DNA from: Spirochaetaceae bacterium bin103
GTDB taxonomy: Bacteria > Spirochaetota > Spirochaetia > SZUA-6 > Bin103
Length of the DNA stretch: 63,951 nucleotides
Assembly: GCA_002238925.1 (NCBI GenBank)
Contig: MPNH01000027.1
Location: 1 to 63,951 of the forward strand
Direction: 5' to 3'
Under the pieces are notes generated by a model. The model was not told the origin of the DNA, searched no databases, and saw nothing but the letters and a program-made list of their open reading frames with translations. A program made the translations under genes and the position numbers. Shown here one piece after another: positions 26,399 to 34,996 of the stretch; within the stretch, counting starts at the first letter, position 1; each line of letters starts with the position of its first letter.

Positions 26399-26749
26399 CT
26401 ACTCCCGGGCGGCGCCGCAGCGGCCGAGGCGGCCGCGCAGGCGGGGGCCAGCAGGTCGCGCACCGAGGAAGCTCAGCGCCGCCTCCGACATGATCACGAC
26501 GCTCACGTTGATGCTGAAGATGCTGACCAGCACCAGGAGCAGGATGACGATGTCGCTGGCGGTCCCCAGCGGCTGCTCGCGCCAGACATCGGAGCTGAAA
26601 CCGCGGAGCTTGTTGATGTTGGTGCCATAGAATGGCTGCGTCCGCAATTGCGGATATCCGTAAGACTCGAGCTTGGCTCGTATACGCTGCGAATACCCAC
26701 TGGGAAGCGCAGTTAGCTTCGACAGGAACTCGTCTGTCTCGAAGACTCG
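26399..26749 (-). pseudogene. RelE-like toxin fragment fused to a deleted DppC permease
   Basis: One continuous frame begins as a RelE/ParE-superfamily toxin (RVFETDEFLSKLTALPSGYS, then PQLRTQPFYGTNINKLRGFS), which breaks off at SSDVW. It passes directly into a dipeptide-permease N-terminus (REQPLGTASDIVILLLVLVS; compare EKPLGTASGIIILLL at 33163). An internal deletion then joins this to SINVSVVIMSEAALSFLG from the permease C-terminal half, and a last scrap resembles the DppC tail DLLDPRLRG in another frame. A stop (TAG) directly precedes the toxin segment, so there is no start codon. It is nonfunctional. Confidence 0.7.
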
Positions 26750-26876
26750 CTAGTCAGACGATGCCGCCACGGTCGCGTCTTGCGTCGGCCAGGCCTCGTT
26801 CTGAGAGTCGGTCAGCCCTAGTGCGGCGGCCGCGCATCTCGCTCGCGAGCCTCATGCCGCCAGCAGGGTCGCTCTC

Positions 26877-27592
26877 TCAAACCGACCTGGCGGCAGCGGC
26901 GCCGAGACGGCCGCCACCGCCGCGCAGGCGCGGGTCGAGCAGGTCGCGCACCGCGTCGCCGAACATGTTCAAGCAGTACACGACGATCGTCAGGCACAGC
27001 CCCGGCCACAGCGCCAGCCGCGGCGCCACCTCCATGAACTCGCGCCCTTCCCGGCTCAGCATCCCGCCCCAACTCGGCACCGAGATCGGCAGCCCGAATC
27101 CCAGGAAGCTCAGCGCAGCCTCGCTGATGATCACGCCGCCGACGTTGATGGTGAAAATGATGATCACCGGGGCGGCAATATTGGGCAGGACGTGGCGGAT
27201 GAGGATTCGCCACTTGGTGCTGCCAATCGCCTCTGCCGCCTGGAAATAGACGTTCTCCTTTACCCCAATAACCGCGCCGCGGATTACTCGCGAGCCGCCG
27301 ATGCCGCCCGTTACCCCCAGCACCACGATGATCTGCGGCACACCCCGCCCCACCAGGGACATGATGGTAAGCAACAGCAGCAGCCCCGGGAACGGCACCG
27401 CCGAAAGCGCCAGGAAGTGGAGGCGGGCAGCGATCTCGTCCGGGTCGCGCGGCTGCCGGACAGATAGCGGCGCACACTGGAAGAGGAAATCCCGAGCAGC
27501 CGGGCGAGCACTTCGCCGCCGAGCACGCGAGTCACGCCGTGCCATTCGGAGGCCGGCGTAGGGAAAGCCACGCGCCAATCGTCATCCGACAT
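26877..27592 (-). pseudogene. Xre/MbcA-type antitoxin fragment joined to DppC permease C-terminal half
   Basis: From ATG 27592 the frame reads MSDDDWRVAFPTPASEWHGV and then VLARLLGISSSSVRRYLSGS, the HTH of an MbcA/ParS-like antitoxin. A one-base loss near 27450 shifts it into the frame DPDEIAARLHFLAL, still antitoxin-like. Immediately after, the frame becomes a dipeptide ABC permease: VPFPGLLLLLTIMS, GGIGGSRVIRGAVIGVKENV, ILIRHVLPNIAAPVI and the EAALSFLGFGLP motif, ending DLLDPRLRGG. The permease part is the last two thirds of a DppC closely resembling that at 33163. Neither gene is complete. Confidence 0.75.
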
Positions 27593-27641
27593 CCGGGGCA
27601 GACCGTCAAGCTTGTTACCGCAAGGTTCCGATGATAGGGAC

Positions 27642-29159
27642 ATGCAACGAACGCGAATCACGCTGCACACCGACTTTCGGATCGGCCGGGTCGACCCGCG
27701 CGTGTTCGGGGGATTTCTCGAGCACATGGGCCGCGCCGTGTACGAAGGCGTCTACGATCCGAACAGCGCGCACGCCGACGCCGACGGCTGCCGCACCGAC
27801 GTGCTCGACGCCCTGTCGCGGCTGCGCATGACCGCCATGCGCTACCCGGGCGGCAACTTCGCCTCCGGCTACCACTGGCAGGACGGCGTCGGCCCGCCCG
27901 AGCGGCGCCCGCGGGTGCGCGAGCTGGCCTGGCAGAGTATCGAGACCAACCGATTCGGCACCGAGGAGTTCATCCGGCTGTGCCGGAAGATGGACTGGAC
28001 GCCGATGATGACCGTCAACCTCGGCACCGGCTCCCCGGAGGAGGCGCGCGACTGGGTCGAGTACTGCAACTGCCCCGCCGGCACGCGCTACGCCGACCTG
28101 CGCGCGGCGTCCGGGGCAACCGAACCGCACGGCGTGGCGCTGTGGTGCCTGGGCAACGAGATGGACGGCAAGTGGCAGCTCGGCCACGTGCCGGCTGACC
28201 AGTACGCCATCCGCGCCCAGCAGGCCGCCAAGATGATGAAGGATGCCGACTCTTCGATCGAGCTGGTGGCGTGTGGCACTTGCGCCGTGCAACTCCCCAC
28301 CTACATGGAGTGGGACCGTACGGTGCTGGAGCACGTGGGCGATCTGGCCGACTACATCAGCCTGCACCGCTACGTCGGCAACCCCGGCGGCGACACGCCC
28401 GACTACCTGGCGGTGACGGCGGCGATTGACCGCCAGATCGAGGAAATGGACGCGGTGTGCCGCTACGTCCAGGCCCGCAAACGCAGCAAGAAGCGCGCCT
28501 ACCTGTGCTTCGACGAGTGGAACGTGTGGTACAAGAACCGCGATATGGACGGCGAGGGCAAGGTCGCCCCGCACCTGATCGAGGAGGTGTACAACCTGGA
28601 GGACGCGCTGGTGGTAGCCGGCTTCCTGCACAGCTTCGTGCGCCACGCGGACGTGCTCAAGATCGCCAACCTGGCGCAGATCGTGAACGTGATCGCACCG
28701 CTGATCACCCGCGGGGACGAGTTGCTGGTGCAGAGCATCTTCTATCCGCTGGCGATGTTCGCCCAGCGGCGCGACGGGGAGGCGCTGCGCCTGGCGGTGG
28801 ACGGTCCGCGCTACGAAGGGTCCGGCAACGGCGAGGTGGACTACGTCGATGCCAGCGCCATCCTCGACGGCGACCGGCTGCACCTGTTCCTGACCAACCG
28901 CAGCCTGACCGAGTCGGCGCCGGTGGCCCTGGGCATCGCCGACCGGGCGGTGGCGGCATGCGAGGCCGCCGAGATCCTCACCGGGCCGGAGCCGAAAGCC
29001 GCCAACTCGTTCGCCGAGCCGGAACTGATCAGGGCGCGGGCGTTCAGCGCGGTGGCCACGGAAGACGGCGCAGTGCGCTGCGAGTTGCCGCCGCTGTCGT
29101 TTGCGGCGCTAACCATCCGGCTGGCGCCGGCGGACGCCTTGTCCGGGGCGAGGAGCTGA
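27642..29159 (+). CDS. GH51 alpha-L-arabinofuranosidase
   Basis: A 505-residue cytoplasmic glycosidase that removes arabinofuranosyl side chains from arabinan or arabinoxylan oligosaccharides. It has the GH51 opening RVDPRVFGGFLEHMGRAVYE, the sugar-contact MRYPGGNFASGYHW, acid/base Glu173 in ALWCLGNEMDG and nucleophile Glu292 in LCFDEWNVWY. A beta-sandwich C-terminal domain follows from about residue 380. The ATG at 27642 is chosen over an earlier start ten codons upstream because homology begins with it. The Gfo/Idh gene follows directly after the stop, so the two form an operon. Confidence 0.94.
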   Translation: MQRTRITLHTDFRIGRVDPRVFGGFLEHMGRAVYEGVYDPNSAHADADGCRTDVLDALSRLRMTAMRYPGGNFASGYHWQDGVGPPERRPRVRELAWQSIETNRFGTEEFIRLCRKMDWTPMMTVNLGTGSPEEARDWVEYCNCPAGTRYADLRAASGATEPHGVALWCLGNEMDGKWQLGHVPADQYAIRAQQAAKMMKDADSSIELVACGTCAVQLPTYMEWDRTVLEHVGDLADYISLHRYVGNPGGDTPDYLAVTAAIDRQIEEMDAVCRYVQARKRSKKRAYLCFDEWNVWYKNRDMDGEGKVAPHLIEEVYNLEDALVVAGFLHSFVRHADVLKIANLAQIVNVIAPLITRGDELLVQSIFYPLAMFAQRRDGEALRLAVDGPRYEGSGNGEVDYVDASAILDGDRLHLFLTNRSLTESAPVALGIADRAVAACEAAEILTGPEPKAANSFAEPELIRARAFSAVATEDGAVRCELPPLSFAALTIRLAPADALSGARS

Positions 29160-29160
29160 C

Positions 29161-30213
29161 ATGGCGAAAATGCACGCAGCGAACCCCGTGGTGGCGCCCG
29201 GCGAGTTCCCGTTCGCCGTTGCCTTCCTCAGCCACAGCCACATCTACGGGCAGACCAGGGGCCTGGTCGACGCCGGCGCCACCCTGACCGGAGTGTTCGA
29301 TCCCGACCCCGCAAAAGTGGCCGCCTTCCGCGAGCGCTTCCCGCAGGCGCAGCCCGCCGACTCGTTCGAGGCGATCCTCGCCGACCCCGCCATCCTCCTG
29401 GTGGCGTCCGCCGCCATCCCCGACACGCGCGCCGCCATCGGCGGGCAGGTGCTGGCGGCGGACAAGGACTACTTTACCGACAAGGGGCCGTTCACGACCC
29501 TCGGCCAGCTTGCCGCCACCCGCGCCGCGGTGGCGGAGACCGGGCGCAAGTATCTGGTCTACTACGGCGAGCGGCTGCACAACGCCCCTACCTGGGAGGC
29601 GTGCGAGTTGGTGCGCGGCGGCGCCATCGGACGCGTGCTGCAGGTGCTGATCATGGCGCCGCACAACCTGGTCAACGAGGCGCGCCCGCCATGGTTCTAC
29701 GACAAGAACCGCATGGGCGGCATTCTCACCGACATCGGCAGCCACCAGTTCGAGCAGTTCCTGTACGTCGCCGGCGCCGCCGGCGGGCGCGTCAACTACG
29801 CGCGCGCGGCCAACATGGGCCACCCGGAACACCCCGGCCTGGAGGACTTCGGCGAGGCGTCGGTCACGCTCGACACCGGCGCCTCTGCATACTGCCGGGT
29901 GGACTGGTTCAACCCGCGCGCATCGCGCGCCTGGGGCGACGGGCGCGCCTTCATCCTCGGTACCGACGGCTACGTCGAGGTGCGCAAGAACGTCGATGCC
30001 GGCAACCCCGCCGGCGGGCCGCGCGTAATCCTGATCAACCACGACGAGGAACGCACCATCACCTTCGACGGCAGCGAGCCGTTGCCGTTCTTCGGGCGCA
30101 TGATCCTGGACTGCCTGCACCGCACCGAGGAGGCGATGACCCAGAAGCACGCCTTCGCGGTAGCCGAACTGACGCTCCAGGCACAGGCGGTCGCCGACGC
30201 CGCCGCAACCTGA
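29161..30213 (+). CDS. Gfo/Idh/MocA-family oxidoreductase with DKG motif
   Basis: A 350-residue dehydrogenase-like protein, one base after the arabinofuranosidase stop. A Rossmann N-terminus (AFLSHSHIYGQTRGLVDAGA) lacks a clean GxGxxG. At the usual EKP catalytic position it reads YFTDKGPFTTL, keeping the Lys but losing Pro. The substrate domain has GGILTDIGSHQFEQFLY with the conserved His. This variant belongs to a subset of the family that may be an isomerase or hydrolase-like enzyme rather than a simple dehydrogenase. The context suggests metabolism of arabinose or a linked sugar. Confidence 0.84.
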   Translation: MAKMHAANPVVAPGEFPFAVAFLSHSHIYGQTRGLVDAGATLTGVFDPDPAKVAAFRERFPQAQPADSFEAILADPAILLVASAAIPDTRAAIGGQVLAADKDYFTDKGPFTTLGQLAATRAAVAETGRKYLVYYGERLHNAPTWEACELVRGGAIGRVLQVLIMAPHNLVNEARPPWFYDKNRMGGILTDIGSHQFEQFLYVAGAAGGRVNYARAANMGHPEHPGLEDFGEASVTLDTGASAYCRVDWFNPRASRAWGDGRAFILGTDGYVEVRKNVDAGNPAGGPRVILINHDEERTITFDGSEPLPFFGRMILDCLHRTEEAMTQKHAFAVAELTLQAQAVADAAAT

Positions 30214-30250
30214 ATCATCCACCGGACCTGGGCGCAGACGGTTCGCGCCC

Positions 30251-30278
30251 TTGACGCGTGAATCAGATGCGCTACGGT
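30251..30278 (+). promoter_or_regulatory. Candidate promoter before DppA-type gene
   Basis: TTGACG (30251-30256), 16-bp spacer, TACGGT (30273-30278). The -10 is weak, and the start point would fall at the GGAGG, so the assignment is tentative. Confidence 0.3.
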
Positions 30279-30294
30279 GTTCCTGGAGGCAAGT

Positions 30295-32085
30295 ATGCAT
30301 ATTGCACAAGCCATGAAGACCTTCGCGGTTGCGTTGGTCCTCGTCCTCACCGCCGTCGGCCTGTGGGCGGGCGCCGAAACCGAGGAGGCGCCGGCGGCGG
30401 ACGCCGACAAGCGGTACGTGACCGACCCGGTCACGGGCAAGGCGTACACCGCGCACGAGTACGGCGGCACGCTGACCTTCGTCAAGGGCAACGATGGCGG
30501 CTGGATCGACGCCTACAAGGAAAACGCGGTGTCCATGTGGTCGCTGGTCTACGAGAAACTGGGCAAGCTGGACTGGGCACTGGATAGGGACGCATATCCT
30601 TTTACCGGCGGCTACATGACGCCGCTGTACGCGCTGAGAGGGGCACTGGCGGAGAGCTGGGAACAGCCCGACGACACAACCATTGTCATCAACGTCCGCC
30701 AGGGCGTTCACTGGCATGACAAGGCACCGATGAACGGTCGCGAGTTCACTGCCGGGGATGTAGAGCACTCCTTCCAGCGTTATCTGGGTCTGGGCAGGTT
30801 CGCCGGAGACGACCCTTCCCCAGGCGGAGGTGAGCTGACATCCGTGCCATGGGAATCGGTTGAGGCGACCGGCGACCACACCGTGGTGTTCAAGCTGAAG
30901 GAGCCCAGGCTCCGTGCCCTCAACCTCATCCTGGACTGGTACCAGATGCTGATGCAGCCCCCCGAGGTGGTCGACGAACACGGCGGCATCACTGACTGGC
31001 GGCAGGGCGTCGGCACCGGGCCCTACGAGATGACGGACTGGGTCCTGGGCAGCTCCTTCGAGTACACCCGCAACCCCAACTACTGGGCCTTCGACGAGAA
31101 ATGGCCGGAAAACCGCCTGCCCTACATCGAGAAGATATACGGCCTGGTCATCGTGGAGCATGCCACCCGTATCGCCGGCCTGCGCGCCGGTACCATCGAC
31201 TTCATCGGTCATCCGGGATCCACGCAGATCTTCGATATCAACCAGTCCCTGAGTCTGCAGCGGACCAATCCCGAAATCAATCAGTACCCCTGGTCACAGC
31301 GATCTGATAACTGTGCCGGCATCAACACCACCGTGGCGCCCTTCGATGACGTCCGCGTGCGCCGCGCGATGCAGATGGCACTGGACCTCGACACCATGAA
31401 CGATTCCTACTACAAGGGACTGGGAGGAACGATCCCGCGAGGTTTCGTGGGCCGCAAGTTCCCGAGCTATATGACCCCGTTCGAAGACTGGCCCGCAGAG
31501 CTCAAGGGATACTACAGTTATGACCCGGAAGGAGCCGAGGCGCTCCTCGATGAGGCAGGGTATCCGCGCGGCGCCGACGGCATCAGATTCAAGACCGAGT
31601 ACATGCACTTCGACCGATTTCCGGTCAGCTGGTCGGAGTTCATGGCTTCGTACTGGAAGCAGATTGGCGTCGAGATCGACATCCTGACCCCGACTCAGGC
31701 GGAACATACGGCCAGGCGTAACGCCGGCGATTGGGCACTGACGTCGGAAGCATGCGGCACCGACGCGGATCCAATGATCATTGCACCTGGTTTTCGGTCG
31801 ACAGTTGCTCGCTCGGGAGTCCACGACGCTCAATACGACGCCTGGTTCGAAACCGCGGTAAACGCCTCGACCATCGAGGAACAGCAGAGCATCATCAAGC
31901 AGATGGACATGCGGTACGTAGAGCAGCACTGGATGATCTGGGGGCCTTGGGCGCCTCAGTACAACGTGGCCCAGCCATGGATCATGGGTTACAACGGCGA
32001 GGGCATCATAGGCGGCAACACCACCCACAGTGTGTTCTCGCGCCTCTGGATCGATGGTCAGATGAAGGAGGCGATGGGCCACTAA
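30295..32085 (+). CDS. Dipeptide/oligosaccharide ABC substrate-binding protein (SBP family 5)
   Basis: A 596-residue DppA/OppA-class binding protein. The signal peptide (KTFAVALVLVLTAVGLWAGA) is followed by an acidic AETEEAPAADAD stretch of spirochaete style. Family landmarks: LTFVKGNDGG, WHDKAPMNGREFTAGDVEHS (the family 5 region) and GVGTGPYEMTDWVLG, and a long C-terminal lobe. GGAGG at 30285-30289 fixes the ATG at 30295. In such bacteria family 5 proteins often bind oligosaccharides, consistent with the glycosidase next door. A strong hairpin follows the stop, then the two permeases. Confidence 0.92.
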   Translation: MHIAQAMKTFAVALVLVLTAVGLWAGAETEEAPAADADKRYVTDPVTGKAYTAHEYGGTLTFVKGNDGGWIDAYKENAVSMWSLVYEKLGKLDWALDRDAYPFTGGYMTPLYALRGALAESWEQPDDTTIVINVRQGVHWHDKAPMNGREFTAGDVEHSFQRYLGLGRFAGDDPSPGGGELTSVPWESVEATGDHTVVFKLKEPRLRALNLILDWYQMLMQPPEVVDEHGGITDWRQGVGTGPYEMTDWVLGSSFEYTRNPNYWAFDEKWPENRLPYIEKIYGLVIVEHATRIAGLRAGTIDFIGHPGSTQIFDINQSLSLQRTNPEINQYPWSQRSDNCAGINTTVAPFDDVRVRRAMQMALDLDTMNDSYYKGLGGTIPRGFVGRKFPSYMTPFEDWPAELKGYYSYDPEGAEALLDEAGYPRGADGIRFKTEYMHFDRFPVSWSEFMASYWKQIGVEIDILTPTQAEHTARRNAGDWALTSEACGTDADPMIIAPGFRSTVARSGVHDAQYDAWFETAVNASTIEEQQSIIKQMDMRYVEQHWMIWGPWAPQYNVAQPWIMGYNGEGIIGGNTTHSVFSRLWIDGQMKEAMGH

Positions 32086-32107
32086 GAGGTTCGCTTTCTT
32101 TCCGAGC

Positions 32108-32138
32108 GGCCCCGCAAGACCGCCGGTTTTGCGGGGCC
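32108..32138 (+). terminator. Strong intercistronic hairpin between binding protein and permeases
   Basis: GGCCCCGCAA (32108-32117) pairs fully with TTGCGGGGCC (32129-32138), and the stem continues inward through A32119-T32127 and C32120-G32126. No long T tract follows. Such structures after the binding-protein gene commonly protect its mRNA or partially terminate, giving more binding protein than permease. Confidence 0.65.
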
Positions 32139-32161
32139 CCTTCAAGGGAAACAGGGATTAG

Positions 32162-33166
32162 ATGAGAACCTACATCATCAGGCGTCTGTTGCTGATGATT
32201 CCGACCCTCCTGCTCCTGACCATCCTGGTCTTTCTGCTGGTCCGTTTCATTCCCGGGGATGTCGTCGACGCGATCGAGGCACAACTGGAATCCTTTAGCC
32301 CCGGCACCGAAGTAGACCGTGAGGTCGTCATGCGGCTGATGGGTCTGGACGTCCCCGTCCACGTGCAGTATGGACGCTGGATAGGCGTGCTGCCGACGCC
32401 CGACCCGCTTACCGGCGAGTCCGAGTTCAGAGGCCTTCTCCAGGGCAGCCTCGGCCGATCCCTGTTCGGCCATTTCCCGATAGAGGCTGAAATACTGCGG
32501 CGGCTGCCACTCACCATCGAGCTCGGCGTCATGGCCATCATCATCGGTCTGCTGATAGCGCTGCCGGTCGGCATCTACTCGGCGGTCCGTCAGGACACGG
32601 CCGTCGACTACGCCGGCCGCACCGTTGCCGTCATCGGCCTGGCGACGCCCAACTTCTGGCTCGGCATCATGGTCATGGTGTTCCCGGCGATCTGGTGGGG
32701 CTGGTCACCTTCGATGAAGATGATTCCGTTCACCGAAGACCCGCTCGGAAATCTCGGGATGTTTCTCATTCCCAGCGCGATTCTGGGCACGGCCTTGGCC
32801 GCGGGCACGATGCGAATGACCCGCACGATGATGCTGGAGGTGCTCAGGCAGGACTACATCAGGACGGCCTGGTCCAAAGGCCTTGGGGAGCGGGCGGTCG
32901 TCATCAGACACGCCGTCAAGAATGCCCTTATCCCTATTGTTACCGTGATAGCCCTGCAGGTGCCTCTGGTGGTGGGCGGCTCGGTTATCATGGAGAGCAT
33001 ATTCAATCTGCCCGGGTTGGGGCGTTTCCTGCTGGACGCCCTCAACACCAGAAACTACCCAATAGTGTCTGGCGTAAACATGTTCTTCGCCAGCGTCGTC
33101 CTGTTCAACAATCTCGTCATCGACCTGATCTATCCATATCTGGATCCGAGAGTTCGCTATAAATGA
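32162..33166 (+). CDS. Dipeptide-type ABC permease, DppB family
   Basis: A 334-residue membrane protein with the classic opening MRTYIIRRLLLMIPTLLLLT and FLLVRFIPGD, about six helices, and the coupling loop YIRTAWSKGLGERAVVIRHA near residues 237-256. It ends with the family signature DLIYPYLDPRVRYK. It builds half of the transmembrane pore for the binding protein at 30295. Its stop overlaps the next permease by four bases (ATGA). No DppD/DppF ATPase genes are present downstream. Confidence 0.93.
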   Translation: MRTYIIRRLLLMIPTLLLLTILVFLLVRFIPGDVVDAIEAQLESFSPGTEVDREVVMRLMGLDVPVHVQYGRWIGVLPTPDPLTGESEFRGLLQGSLGRSLFGHFPIEAEILRRLPLTIELGVMAIIIGLLIALPVGIYSAVRQDTAVDYAGRTVAVIGLATPNFWLGIMVMVFPAIWWGWSPSMKMIPFTEDPLGNLGMFLIPSAILGTALAAGTMRMTRTMMLEVLRQDYIRTAWSKGLGERAVVIRHAVKNALIPIVTVIALQVPLVVGGSVIMESIFNLPGLGRFLLDALNTRNYPIVSGVNMFFASVVLFNNLVIDLIYPYLDPRVRYK

Positions 33167-34107
33167 ACGCAACTGGAACACCGGCCACCGGCAGTGAGCG
33201 AAAAAGACGTGGCGCCGTGGCTGACGTCTTGGTCAGGCTGTGGACCGAGAAGCCCCTGGGCACCGCCTCCGGGATCATCATCTTGCTGTTGATCTTCGTG
33301 GCTATCTTTGCCGACGTTCTGAGCCCCTACCCATATTGGGAGGTTCATCCAGCAGACATGCTGCTTGGCTCATCAGCCCGGTATCTGTTAGGTACCGATC
33401 AGTTGGGGCGAGACTTCCTCAGCCGCATCATGTTTGGTGCTCGTCTTTCGCTGTTGGTCGGACTGTCGGCAACGACGATCAACGTGGTGGTAGCGGTGCT
33501 GATCGGTGGCACCTCGGGATTCATCGGTGGCAAGCTGGACCTGGCGGTGCAGCGGTTTGTCGATGCCTGGATGGCGTTCCCGGGATTGCTCATACTTCTG
33601 TCGGTAATGTCGATAGCCGGCAAAGGGTTGCTGCAGATCATCCTGGTGCTCGGCATATCGGGCGGCATCGGCGGCTCCAGGGTGACACGAGGCGCGGTCA
33701 TCGCAATCAAGGAGAATGCCTATTTTCAGGCAGCACGCGCGATTGGGTCCTCGCAGTGGAACGTTCTGATCCGCCACGTTCTGCCCAACATTGCGGCTCC
33801 GGTAATCATCCTGTTCAGCATCAACATCGGCGGGGTGATCATTGCCGAATCTTCATTGAGCTTCCTGGGATTCGGCCTGCCTGCCCAGATTCCGAGCTGG
33901 GGAGGTATGCTCAGCCGGGAAGGGCGGGTGTTCATGGAGACCGCGCCGTGGCTGGCTCTCTGGCCTGGCCTGTTCCTGACGGTTACCGTCTACAGCCTGA
34001 ACATGTTCGGCGACGCAATCAGGGACCTGCTCGACCCGCGGCTGCGGGGCGGCGCAACCACGCTCGGGGGCGGCGGCGCTCGCGTCGCCGCGGATCGCGC
34101 CAAGTAG
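33163..34107 (+). CDS. Dipeptide-type ABC permease, DppC family
   Basis: A 314-residue partner of the preceding DppB-like subunit. It has a cytoplasmic N-terminus, then EKPLGTASGIIILLLIFVAI, LLGTDQLGRDFLSRIMFGAR, the EAA-like loop YFQAARAIGSSQWNVLIRHV, the motif GVIIAESSLSFLGFGLPAQI and the tail RDLLDPRLRGG. Degraded relatives of this very gene lie at 26399 and 26877, suggesting a former duplicate copy upstream. It ends the operon; a hairpin follows at 34127. Confidence 0.93.
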   Translation: MNATGTPATGSERKRRGAVADVLVRLWTEKPLGTASGIIILLLIFVAIFADVLSPYPYWEVHPADMLLGSSARYLLGTDQLGRDFLSRIMFGARLSLLVGLSATTINVVVAVLIGGTSGFIGGKLDLAVQRFVDAWMAFPGLLILLSVMSIAGKGLLQIILVLGISGGIGGSRVTRGAVIAIKENAYFQAARAIGSSQWNVLIRHVLPNIAAPVIILFSINIGGVIIAESSLSFLGFGLPAQIPSWGGMLSREGRVFMETAPWLALWPGLFLTVTVYSLNMFGDAIRDLLDPRLRGGATTLGGGGARVAADRAK

Positions 34108-34126
34108 CAGCCTGCGCTGGAGCGAG

Positions 34127-34142
34127 CCGCTAAGAATAGCGG
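34127..34142. terminator. Short hairpin between convergent genes
   Basis: CCGCTA (34127-34132) and TAGCGG (34137-34142) form a 6-bp stem with a 4-base loop between the permease and the convergent radical SAM gene, whose stop codon it covers. No T run. Confidence 0.35.
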
Positions 34143-34984
34143 GCGGCGAAGCCGTCGATGTTGATGCCCACGCGGCCTGGCAGGTGGCGTTCCGCGATGC
34201 GCACCATGCGGTCGCGGTAGGCCAGGCCGACCGAGTCGGGATCGACGGCGGCCATCGCGGCCGGCAGGGAGGGGCGCTCGGTGCGGCTGCCATTGGCCGA
34301 GCCGTCGCCGCCGATGTAATGGTCTATCACCACGGCGTCGGCACTCGCCGCGATGCGGGAGAAAAACCCTTCAGGGTCGGCGATCGGCAGCAGCGGAGCC
34401 ACGGTGATGACCGTCTCGATTCCGGATGCCTTCAGGTCCGCGGCGGCGCCGAAGCGTGCGGCGACTCCGCTGGCGTGCGGCGGCAGGCCGGGCAGCCGCT
34501 CGCGGTCGGTTTCGATCGACAGGTGCACCCGCAGCCGGCAGCGGCGCTGCAGGTCGTGCAGCAGGTCGCGGTAGCGGGTGACCTGGTGGGAGTGGGTCTG
34601 CACGATCAGCAGGTCGGGCGGCTCCTCCGCCATCGCCTCCAGCAGCCGGCCGGTGATGCCGTAGCGCGCCTCCTGCGGCGGGAACGGCTCGGTCGAGCTG
34701 GACAAGAAGATGCTGAACGCGCCGCGCACGCGCCGCGCCCAGCGCCGTTCCCGGTCGACGGCGGCGCGGTAGGACGCGGCCGCGTTGCCGCGCACCTCCA
34801 GGAACGAGCCCCAGGCGCGCCCGCGGGTCACGTGGCCGTTGTGGCGCACGTAGCAGCCGGCGCCGCACAGGGCATTGCCGAACGGGCAGCCGCGGTAGGG
34901 CTGCGCCGAGTGGGAGGACACGGTACGCAGAAAGCCGCTGCTGCGGGTGAGGATGTTGCCGATCTCGGTGACAGTTACCTGCAT
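34130..34984 (-). CDS. Radical SAM protein with unusual Cys spacing
   Basis: A 284-residue protein resembling SplB/Rv2578c-like radical SAM enzymes. The cluster region is PYRGCPFGNALCGAGCYVRH, giving Cys33-x6-Cys40-x3-Cys44 in place of CxxxCxxC. Later segments EPFPPQEARYGITGRLLEAM, LIVQTHSHQVTRY and RVHLSIETDR fit the barrel with SAM-binding strands. It would use a 4Fe-4S cluster and SAM to make a radical; the substrate is unknown. It starts 13 bases after a Gfo/Idh gene on the same strand, so the pair may be functionally linked. Confidence 0.8.
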   Translation of the reverse strand: MQVTVTEIGNILTRSSGFLRTVSSHSAQPYRGCPFGNALCGAGCYVRHNGHVTRGRAWGSFLEVRGNAAASYRAAVDRERRWARRVRGAFSIFLSSSTEPFPPQEARYGITGRLLEAMAEEPPDLLIVQTHSHQVTRYRDLLHDLQRRCRLRVHLSIETDRERLPGLPPHASGVAARFGAAADLKASGIETVITVAPLLPIADPEGFFSRIAASADAVVIDHYIGGDGSANGSRTERPSLPAAMAAVDPDSVGLAYRDRMVRIAERHLPGRVGINIDGFAARYS

Positions 34985-34996
34985 GCCGGCGATCGG

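Noticed and set aside
29044..31212. Minus-strand 722-residue open frame over GH51, Gfo/Idh and DppA-type genes
   Set aside because: Antisense artefact of GC-rich codons; it crosses three supported plus-strand genes.
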